Of a stretch of 64,000 nucleotides of DNA, positions 1 to 6,239 are shown in pieces (positions within the stretch are counted from its first letter, which is position 1; the number at the start of each line of letters is the position of its first letter). The position numbers were made by a program, and so were the translations under genes. The notes beneath the pieces are model-generated. The model saw only the letters and a list, made by a program, of their open reading frames with translations, ran no database searches and was not told the origin of the DNA. The stretch comes from Acinetobacter sp. CS-2 (GTDB lineage Bacteria > Pseudomonadota > Gammaproteobacteria > Pseudomonadales > Moraxellaceae), in NCBI RefSeq assembly GCF_016599715.1, contig NZ_CP067019.1, positions 1,550,001 through 1,614,000 of the forward strand. The letters are read 5' to 3'.

Positions 1-43
1 AGTACTTATACATCTTGAATCAGCGCAAAATGATACAGATGGG

Positions 44-70
44 GCTCACCGAAAGGTGGGCTTTTTATTT
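44..70 (+). terminator. Intrinsic terminator at left window edge
   Basis: A 7-bp stem (GCTCACC at 44-50 against GGTGGGC at 55-61) with a GAAA loop is followed by TTTTTATTT. It probably ends a phage transcript coming from left of the window. Confidence 0.75.
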
Positions 71-181
71 AATACACATAAATTTACCTGACATACAAAA
101 AACTATCGAAACGTGCTTGGAGTGTAATGAATAGAGGTGATAGTTATATATGCTTGCATTTCTGATTGGTTGAGGTGAAAG

Positions 182-307
182 ATGAAACTATTAACTTTGA
201 TTGGTACAGGTGTGGTAGCCGGATATTGTTATAAAAAGCTTAAAGATAAGAAGAATTCAAAAAACAATAATTATCATTATATGAAGGGGGATACTAAGTC
301 TTCATAA
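182..307 (+). CDS. Small phage protein with one hydrophobic segment (41 aa)
   Basis: A 41-codon frame starts at ATG 182, right behind a strong ribosome binding site (GAGGTGAAAG ending at 181). The product begins MKLLTLIGTGVVAGYCY, a short hydrophobic stretch that could be a membrane anchor or weak signal, followed by a Lys/Asn-rich hydrophilic tail. I do not recognise a family. It sits between two terminators (44-70 and 325-376), so it looks like a separately transcribed small phage gene. The good Shine-Dalgarno sequence is the main argument that it is translated. Confidence 0.5.
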   Translation: MKLLTLIGTGVVAGYCYKKLKDKKNSKNNNYHYMKGDTKSS

Positions 308-324
308 TGAAGATGGGATTGTTT

Positions 325-376
325 GTGCCCTGAGAAATGTCATGTGTAAGCAATATCAGGGCACCCAGATTTTTTT
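325..376 (+). terminator. Large hairpin with T-run
   Basis: A perfect 9-bp stem (GTGCCCTGA 325-333 / TCAGGGCAC 356-364) encloses a 22-nt loop and is followed within 5 bases by seven Ts (370-376). It reads as the terminator of the small gene at 182-307. The long loop leaves open a regulatory RNA structure. Confidence 0.65.
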
Positions 377-462
377 GATCACAAATTTATATAAAAAATT
401 AACAACACATAAAGATGGCACTTCTATAATTCTTTGGAAAAAAATAAAAAGAGTTATTGGAA

Positions 463-741
463 ATGTCTAAAATTTTTATATTAAAAGAAGTAAAAGCTAT
501 AAGTCGTTGCGGTATGAAGATAGTGGTAGAGCAGGTATTTGAAAAGGTTTTCAATGAATATGGAAGAAACCCTATATGTGTGCCTTTACCCCAAATAGTG
601 ATTAATGAAAATGTAATTAGTTTAGATGGTGAAAACACTTTTATTCATCCTGGAACAAAGAAAAAGTTCAGGGTAACAAGAGAGGAAGTAATGTTTAAAT
701 CAAAATTGCCATACCTTAAAAAGAAAAATAACCCAAAGTAG
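463..741 (+). CDS. Hypothetical phage protein (92 aa)
   Basis: The 92-residue product starts MSKIFILKEVKAISRCG. It is basic with mixed charge, has no signal peptide or membrane segment, and ends in a Lys-rich tail. I chose ATG 463 over the TTG two codons upstream. No family recognised. It lies alone between a hairpin at 325-376 and a terminator at 859-890, with no tight operon partner, which fits an accessory gene. Confidence 0.5.
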   Translation: MSKIFILKEVKAISRCGMKIVVEQVFEKVFNEYGRNPICVPLPQIVINENVISLDGENTFIHPGTKKKFRVTREEVMFKSKLPYLKKKNNPK

Positions 742-858
742 ACAAGTGAAAACAGTTCCTGTGCATTCTCTATACTTTGTTGTTAATTTTTTAGTGCTAT
801 CTTATTTTTGCGAAAACAAGAAAACGCAAATAAAACGAAGAAAATGACTACAGCACCG

Positions 859-890
859 GCCCACTTATTTGAAGGAGTAAGTGGGCTTTT
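859..890 (+). terminator. Intrinsic terminator
   Basis: A 9-bp stem (GCCCACTTA 859-867 / TAAGTGGGC 878-886) with a 10-nt loop is followed by TTTTAATT. Confidence 0.7.
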
Positions 891-1090
891 AATTGCCTGA
901 AAGTTACCTATCAGCTTTCATCTTTAATGTTAATAAATAATTAATTAAGTTATTCTAATAATTTGATTTAATTATCATTATTTTAATTTTTGGTATATTT
1001 TGCCACTGAAAAATACTTAAATGGTGTAGAAAATAACCAACAGAAACAGCTGTAGTTTCTGAATGACCTACTCCATGGTCAGTGTTTATA

Positions 1091-1123
1091 AGCCCACCAA
1101 TGTTCTCGAGGTGGGCTTTTTTT
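1091..1123 (+). terminator. Intrinsic terminator just upstream of a small gene
   Basis: An 8-bp stem (AGCCCACC 1091-1098 / GGTGGGCT 1110-1117) is followed by a 7-T run. The next gene starts only 16 bases later, an early example of the hairpin-then-start layout repeated through this prophage. Confidence 0.75.
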
Positions 1124-1138
1124 GTCAGGAGAAACTAG

Positions 1139-1246
1139 ATGCTCCAATTCCTACGCAAATTATTTTGCATACATGCATTTGATTACGAGTCAGACATATT
1201 TGCCGAGGTCGAATGTCGTAAGTGTGGTAAAACAAAACCTGAGTGA
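1139..1246 (+). CDS. Zinc-ribbon-like microprotein (35 aa)
   Basis: A 35-codon frame at ATG 1139 has a clear ribosome site (AGGAGA at 1128-1133, 5 bases upstream). The product starts MLQFLRKLFCIHAFDYE and carries Cys10, His12 and a C-terminal Cys-x2-Cys (CRKCGKTK), a layout typical of tiny phage zinc-binding proteins. No function can be given. It precedes two more small genes that run into the structural module, so it may be the first gene of that late transcript. A hairpin 1281-1315 follows. Confidence 0.6.
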   Translation: MLQFLRKLFCIHAFDYESDIFAEVECRKCGKTKPE

Positions 1247-1280
1247 TTTCTCCATTGCCGAACGTATTACGGCATATAAA

Positions 1281-1315
1281 ACCCCGCTACATACTAGATA
1301 TTGGCGGGGTTTTTC
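1281..1315 (+). terminator. Intrinsic terminator
   Basis: A 7-bp GC-rich stem (ACCCCGC 1281-1287 / GCGGGGT 1304-1310) is followed by TTTTTCTTTTC. It closes the microprotein gene. ATG 1336 of the next gene lies 21 bases on. Confidence 0.75.
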
Positions 1316-1335
1316 TTTTCTTATTGGTGGTGTCT

Positions 1336-1512
1336 ATGACAGACAAAGTACAAGCGAAACAAGACTTAGAATTTTGCAGTGCTGAGCTGTCTAAGTATCA
1401 GAATCTCAGTAGATCTGGACTGACACGCAATGAGTTGCTGGCAATCGACGGCATTATGATTAAGCTGAAAGAGCGTATTAAGAATTTGCGTTTTGCTTTA
1501 TATGAATCCTGA
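1336..1512 (+). CDS. Small helical phage protein (58 aa)
   Basis: From ATG 1336 a 58-residue protein (MTDKVQAKQDLEFCSAELSK...) is read. It is charged and looks wholly alpha-helical, a possible short coiled coil. The longer open frame upstream runs back through the 1281-1315 terminator, so the internal ATG is the sensible start. It overlaps the next gene by 11 bases, which suggests translational coupling. I do not recognise a family. Confidence 0.5.
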   Translation: MTDKVQAKQDLEFCSAELSKYQNLSRSGLTRNELLAIDGIMIKLKERIKNLRFALYES

Positions 1513-1948
1513 TCAATACAAAGCCTTAACTGATAAAGGTCCACTTAAAAAGAAACCATGTACCAGACCACTACCCAAAGCCGGTGAAAAATACTTAGAA
1601 GCATTTGAGCGATTGAAAGAAATTCTTGATCGCATGGAAATTAAGTATGAAGAGTATTTCCATTTTAAAAGCACGAAACACTGGCGTTTTGATTTGCACC
1701 TTATTGAATATCGTATGTTGATTGAAATAGCTGGTGGACCTTGGTCAGGTGGACGAAAAGGCAAACTGGCCACAAAAGCCTGGAGCATTGACCGGTACGA
1801 CCAGGCTGAAGAAATGGGCTATCGGTATATGCGCTTTGAAACCGGTGATATCAATATGGGTCGTGCTACCGCTTGGCTTAGAAATTTAAAGGCATCTTAT
1901 GGAACAGTTCAGACCATTCCCGCCGACGGATCTGATGGATCAGGCTGA
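1502..1948 (+). CDS. Vsr/DUF559-like phage nuclease (148 aa)
   Basis: The central part reads HWRFDLHLIEYRMLIEIAGG followed by PWSGGRKGK and, further on, GYRYMRFETGD. This is the pattern of the small Vsr/DUF559 type PD-(D/E)XK nucleases common in phages: Asp in the 'RFD' strand, Glu in 'LIEIAGG', and a late strand ending in 'YMRF'. By family it should be a metal-dependent DNA endonuclease, perhaps in junction processing or packaging; the substrate is not shown. I use ATG 1502 rather than the TTG at 1493. It overlaps both neighbours, so it belongs to a compact operon ahead of the terminase genes. Confidence 0.65.
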   Translation: MNPDQYKALTDKGPLKKKPCTRPLPKAGEKYLEAFERLKEILDRMEIKYEEYFHFKSTKHWRFDLHLIEYRMLIEIAGGPWSGGRKGKLATKAWSIDRYDQAEEMGYRYMRFETGDINMGRATAWLRNLKASYGTVQTIPADGSDGSG

Positions 1949-2540
1949 GGAAGAAGAAGCGATTCGTTTGGCACCGGCACCAGAGCTTAAAGAATGGGTC
2001 GTTAAAAATTGGCTGACTTTGGGCGGTGAACTCCATAACCCGGATCATGATCATATCGCTGAGCTGCTTCACGACAATGAAGAGTTCCTGGCATTTGCCT
2101 GGGCATCATCGGCCGCCGTGGCTAAAAAGCGTATGGTGCTTGGTCAGTGTGAAAAGGTGATGTTTAACCAAGGTGGCTGGAAGAAGGCGCGTCAGGAACA
2201 GCAAATGCGGGACTGGTTCGGTTTTGTGCCTCAATATTTGATTACGGTTGATGCTGCATTTTGTGAGCAAGCTTCCGATCGTGAGTTTTGTCGTCTGATC
2301 GAACATGAGCTTTATCACATTGGCGTTGAGCGCGATGCTGATGGCGAGATCATCTATAGCGACATGACTGGTCTACCTAAACATTACCTGGCTGGCCATG
2401 ATGTTGAAGTGTTCTTTGGTGAAACTAAACGCTGGGGTGCAGACGAATCTGTTAAGCGGCTTTTGGAGATATCCAAGAATGCGCCGTTTGTATCTGAAAA
2501 AAGTATGGCTGCGTGCTGTGGGAATTGTCTAATCGGTTAG
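1899..2540 (+). CDS. Putative phage zinc metallopeptidase (213 aa)
   Basis: The protein holds a zincin motif: residues RLIEHELYHIGVERD contain His-Glu-x2-His (HELYH), with more His/Glu further on (LAGHDVEVFFGE). This matches the family annotated as putative phage metallopeptidase. The C-terminus carries Cys-Cys-x2-Cys. The start at 1899 has AAAGG six bases upstream but overlaps the previous gene by 50 bases; ATG 1935 is an alternative. It lies directly upstream of the small terminase, a common place for this family. Its substrate is unknown. Confidence 0.7.
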   Translation: MEQFRPFPPTDLMDQAEEEEAIRLAPAPELKEWVVKNWLTLGGELHNPDHDHIAELLHDNEEFLAFAWASSAAVAKKRMVLGQCEKVMFNQGGWKKARQEQQMRDWFGFVPQYLITVDAAFCEQASDREFCRLIEHELYHIGVERDADGEIIYSDMTGLPKHYLAGHDVEVFFGETKRWGADESVKRLLEISKNAPFVSEKSMAACCGNCLIG

Positions 2541-2592
2541 ATTCAAATTTTTTTGCCCACTTTCCTTGATGTACCTTGATGGATGGTGATTT

Positions 2593-3090
2593 ATGGCAAG
2601 ACTTAAAAAGCATGAAAAAGTTTTTATAGTTCGTGCACTTGCACAGTTTATGACACCTACTCAGGTGGTTGAGGACATCAAGGTAAAATTAGGGGTTGAT
2701 GTTTCTCCACAACAAGTAGAGACATACGACCCAACCAAAGTTGCAGGTGCTGATCTATCGCAAGAATTTGTCGATCTATTTCATGAGGCTCGAAAGAAAT
2801 ATATTGAGCAGCCGATCTATAACATTGAAGGTGCTAATGACATTGTTCAGCTCAAGGTGTTGAGCACCTTATTTATTAAAAAGCAAAACAATACACGTGA
2901 TGCAATCAAGCTATCTGATCAAATGCAAAAGATTGTTAAAGGGTACTATGAGAAGAAAATAGAAATCACCGGTAAAGATGGCGGGCCAATTCAGCAAGAA
3001 ACTAAATCAACACATAAGTTTTCACCGGAAGAACTGGCAGGCTTGTCTGCGCAAGAGCTTTCACGTTTGGCAATTAATGGCAAGTTATGA
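2593..3090 (+). CDS. Terminase small subunit-like protein (DUF2280)
   Basis: This 165-residue protein begins MARLKKHEKVFIVRALAQFM, then has a helix-turn-helix-like region ending VSPQQVETYDPTK, typical of DUF2280 proteins that sit next to large terminases. The expected role is DNA recognition and loading of the packaging motor. The stop overlaps the start of the large subunit by 4 bases (ATGA), which supports a functional pair. The C-terminal third is rich in Glu/Ser and probably contacts the large subunit. The family match is by pattern, not search. Confidence 0.7.
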   Translation: MARLKKHEKVFIVRALAQFMTPTQVVEDIKVKLGVDVSPQQVETYDPTKVAGADLSQEFVDLFHEARKKYIEQPIYNIEGANDIVQLKVLSTLFIKKQNNTRDAIKLSDQMQKIVKGYYEKKIEITGKDGGPIQQETKSTHKFSPEELAGLSAQELSRLAINGKL

Positions 3091-4763
3091 CTTATGCAAT
3101 TGAAGATATAGCGCCACTAATTAAAGAGTGGACGATCAACATACGCCTGCCTGAAGTCATTGAAGAAATGACACGGCGTTATTACTACCGAATGCTGATA
3201 GAACAGAATGAGCTAAGTATTCAGGCTGAAATCTACAAATGTAAGAACGACCCTGCACATTGGTTTAATCACTGGGTATGGACTTATGATCCTCGGGGTA
3301 TGCCTTTTGGATTGCCAGCGAATATTCCTTTTGTCTTGCGCCCTGGTCAGGTTGAACTCGTAGATTGGTTGATTGAACGTGAGAGCACCCAAACACATGG
3401 CCTGATTGAAAAAAGTCGTGATGAAGGGATGAGTTATGTAGTCCTGGGGTTTTACTTGCACCGATGGTTATTTGTTGAAGGCTTTGCGGGTGGGGTTGGT
3501 AGTCGTAAAGAGGACCTTGTCGATAAGAAGGGTGACCCCAAGACATTGCTGCATAAGTTCCGGGACATGTTTTCCAAGTTGCCAGACTGGATGAAGCCGA
3601 GGGGCTTTGTTGAAAAAGTACATGACAACTACATGCGAATCATTAACCCGGACAACGGCGCAACCGTTACCGGTGAAGCTGGTGACAACATTGGCCGTGG
3701 TGGTCGTACCACAATGTACTTTCTGGATGAATGGGCATTCGTAGAGCGTCAAGAAGCGGTAGATGCTGCAATTTCCCAGAATACAAACGTTCATATCAAA
3801 GGGTCTACTCCCAATGGTATCGGCGATCGCTTTCACCAGGATCGTTTTAGCGGTCGTTACGCCGTCTTTACCATGCCTTGGAGAGCTAATCCTGATAAGA
3901 ATTGGCAGGCTGAGATACATGGAAAATTGATTTATCCATGGTATGAAAAGCAAAAGGCCACACTTGATGACGTTGTTTTGGCTCAGGAAGTAGATATTGA
4001 TTACGCCGCATCGGTTGAAGGCGTACTGATCCCCTCCGCATGGGTTGAAGCTGCGGTTGATTCTCATATTGAGCTCGGTATTCAGCCTTCTGGTGAGCGT
4101 AACGGTGCACTGGATGTGGCGGATGAAGGTAAGGATAAAAACTCTTTTGCTGCCCGCCATGGGATCGTATTGCAATACCTGGATACATGGTCTGGTGTTG
4201 GTGATGACATTTTTGGTACCACGCAAAAGGCTATCGATGCATGCCTGGATTTGAAGCTGAATTTGTTCTTCTACGATGCAGATGGTTTAGGTGCTGGTGT
4301 ACGCGGTGATGCTCGCGTCATTAATGAGCAGAATCAGGTGAAGGGGATGCCAGAAATTGAGGCTAATCCTTTCCGGGGATCAGGTGCAGTACATAACCCT
4401 GAGCAGGAGATGGTTGAGGCACGTAAAAACGTGGACTTCTTTGCCAATCTTAAAGCTCAGATGTGGTGGTCATTGCGACTTAGATTCCAAAACACCTACC
4501 GAGCTTTACAGGGCATGCAATATGACCCAGACAGTCTTATTTCACTCTCAACACAAGACATAGATAAGCAAGAGCTTGAACAACTTAAGCGCGAACTTTC
4601 ACAACCCACATACAGCAAAAATGGTGCAGGCAAAATTTTAGTGAATAAGCAGCCTGACGGTGCACTGTCACCAAACCGGGCTGATAGCGTGATGATTTGT
4701 TTCAGTGATATTAGAGAGCGGAAAAGAAAGAAACCTGCAGGTGCGGGTACTCGAACTTATTGA
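3087..4763 (+). CDS. Terminase large subunit (Mu gp28-like)
   Basis: 558 residues, the usual size for the packaging ATPase/nuclease. Near residues 105-120 a degenerate Walker A region is seen (EKSRDEGMSYVVLG), with Walker B TMYFLDEW near 210-217. The C-terminal RNase H-like nuclease shows acidic residues in GALDVADEGKDKNS and FFYDADGLGAG, and a closing Asp in SPNRADSVM. It should cut and pump DNA into proheads through the portal encoded next. Start ATG 3087 overlaps the small subunit stop. The head order from here (terminase, DUF935, gpF, protease, gp36, gpG) is Mu-like. Confidence 0.88.
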   Translation: MTYAIEDIAPLIKEWTINIRLPEVIEEMTRRYYYRMLIEQNELSIQAEIYKCKNDPAHWFNHWVWTYDPRGMPFGLPANIPFVLRPGQVELVDWLIERESTQTHGLIEKSRDEGMSYVVLGFYLHRWLFVEGFAGGVGSRKEDLVDKKGDPKTLLHKFRDMFSKLPDWMKPRGFVEKVHDNYMRIINPDNGATVTGEAGDNIGRGGRTTMYFLDEWAFVERQEAVDAAISQNTNVHIKGSTPNGIGDRFHQDRFSGRYAVFTMPWRANPDKNWQAEIHGKLIYPWYEKQKATLDDVVLAQEVDIDYAASVEGVLIPSAWVEAAVDSHIELGIQPSGERNGALDVADEGKDKNSFAARHGIVLQYLDTWSGVGDDIFGTTQKAIDACLDLKLNLFFYDADGLGAGVRGDARVINEQNQVKGMPEIEANPFRGSGAVHNPEQEMVEARKNVDFFANLKAQMWWSLRLRFQNTYRALQGMQYDPDSLISLSTQDIDKQELEQLKRELSQPTYSKNGAGKILVNKQPDGALSPNRADSVMICFSDIRERKRKKPAGAGTRTY

Positions 4764-4775
4764 TAAGGAAAACTC

Positions 4776-6236
4776 ATGGCAAAGTCTAAAAAAGGCAAAG
4801 CGTCAAAGAAGGCTTTGTCTTATGGCAACTTATACACTCAAGAAGCAGTTACTCAGTTCCTGGTGAATTTTGGGAAGCAACCAGATACGGATGAAGTGCT
4901 TCGTAAAGCAGGGATTGCACGTCATAAATTGCGTGTACTACTGGATGATGATGAAATTGCCCAAGCAGTCGAAACACGTCTAGATGCTCTTCTGGCCACG
5001 CCGTTACGTATTGAACCAAGTGATAGCAAAGAAGCAGAGATGCTGAATTTGATATTGAAAGAGTGGTTTTATGAAATCGCTGCAGCCGCTTTTAATGCTT
5101 TGCTATTTGGCTACTCAGTGCAAGAAGCTGTGTATGAATTAAAACCGGAAGGTTATGTGGGTATTCAGTGGATCGGTGAGAAGCCGATGCAATGGTTTGA
5201 GCCTAAGAACGACGGTCGTTTAATTTACCGACAGGATGGCCATAACGCAGAGCGTGAAGTTGATCAGGTATTTAAGTTTTTCTTAACACGCCGTAAAGCC
5301 ACATACGAGCAGCCTTATGGCAAGGCCTTGCTGGCCACACTGTATTGGTTATTCTTCTTTAAGCAAAACGGCTTTAAGTTCTGGGCAAAATTCTTAGAGC
5401 GCTTTGGTACGCCGATTCTACTTGGTAAATGCAAAGATACTGAAACTGATGATATGAGCAAAGCACTGTTAGATGCCCATGCTCAAAGTGTTTTATCTAT
5501 TGATATTGAAGATGATGTGCAAATCCTTTCTGCACCAGGAACAAGTGGGACAGCCGGTGCAGCATTCGAGGCTTTTAACAATCAATTGGTTCGTCAGATT
5601 CAAAAGGTTGTATTGGGGCAGACGCTCACCAGTGGTACCGATGGTGTAGGAAGCCGGGCATTAGGTCAGGTGCACGATAACGTCCGTATGGACAAGTTGA
5701 AGTCGGATATTCGCTTAGTGACACCAACCCTACAAGCAGTTGTTGATGCTTTGTGTGCCTTGAATCAGTGGGGTGAATACAAGGTGATGCTTGGTGAAAA
5801 ACCTAAGCCACTCAATAAAGACCAGGCAGAACGTGATGCTCATCTTAAAAATGCCGGGGCTAATCTAACACCGCAGTACTTTCTGCGTGAATATGGATTG
5901 CAGGATGGTGATATTGCTGAGGCTCAGCAATTACCAGCGAATACCCAATTCACTGCATTACCTCACCAGGCATTTAACTTTAAGGCATCTGCCAATAAGT
6001 TATCTGCAGCACAGCAGGAAGTTGAAGAGCTGACGGATGGCCAAGGTGATTTAGAGCTTTTAAATCAGGATCAGATTAAACAATTGGTTTCTGAATCCGA
6101 CAGTCCTGAAACTTTAGTTTTTAACTTGGCAAAGTTACTACCCGAGGCATCACGGACTGAGTTCACAGCTAAATTGGATCAAGCTTTATATGCGGCTGAT
6201 GTGCTTGGGTATGCGATGGCACAAGATGGGAAATAA
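4776..6236 (+). CDS. Portal protein (DUF935, Mu gp29-like)
   Basis: 486 residues with the DUF935 signature: an early DEVLRKAGIARHKLRVLLDD segment, central GYSVQEAVYEL and KPMQWFEPKNDGR, then FKQNGFKFWAKFLERFGTPI. This family forms the dodecameric portal of Mu-type heads, the channel for DNA entry and exit. The start is fixed by AAGGA about 8 bases before ATG 4776. The last 100 residues are Gln/Glu-rich and less conserved, as is usual. The head morphogenesis gene follows after 3 bases. Confidence 0.88.
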   Translation: MAKSKKGKASKKALSYGNLYTQEAVTQFLVNFGKQPDTDEVLRKAGIARHKLRVLLDDDEIAQAVETRLDALLATPLRIEPSDSKEAEMLNLILKEWFYEIAAAAFNALLFGYSVQEAVYELKPEGYVGIQWIGEKPMQWFEPKNDGRLIYRQDGHNAEREVDQVFKFFLTRRKATYEQPYGKALLATLYWLFFFKQNGFKFWAKFLERFGTPILLGKCKDTETDDMSKALLDAHAQSVLSIDIEDDVQILSAPGTSGTAGAAFEAFNNQLVRQIQKVVLGQTLTSGTDGVGSRALGQVHDNVRMDKLKSDIRLVTPTLQAVVDALCALNQWGEYKVMLGEKPKPLNKDQAERDAHLKNAGANLTPQYFLREYGLQDGDIAEAQQLPANTQFTALPHQAFNFKASANKLSAAQQEVEELTDGQGDLELLNQDQIKQLVSESDSPETLVFNLAKLLPEASRTEFTAKLDQALYAADVLGYAMAQDGK

Positions 6237-6239
6237 GCT

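Larger units (their letters stand above)
742..1138. other. Non-coding stretch with two terminators
   Basis: I see no convincing gene in these 397 bases. They hold two terminator hairpins (859-890, 1091-1123). The AT-rich 900-1060 part could carry a late promoter but I cannot place a clear -35/-10 pair. Confidence 0.5.

Noticed and set aside
3468..4226. 252-codon minus-strand open frame inside the large terminase gene
   Set aside because: It also shares triplet boundaries with the plus frame, but its protein is Cys/Ile/Thr-rich without any domain pattern, and no promoter or ribosome site is seen. It looks like a chance shadow, unlike the antisense gene in the intein.
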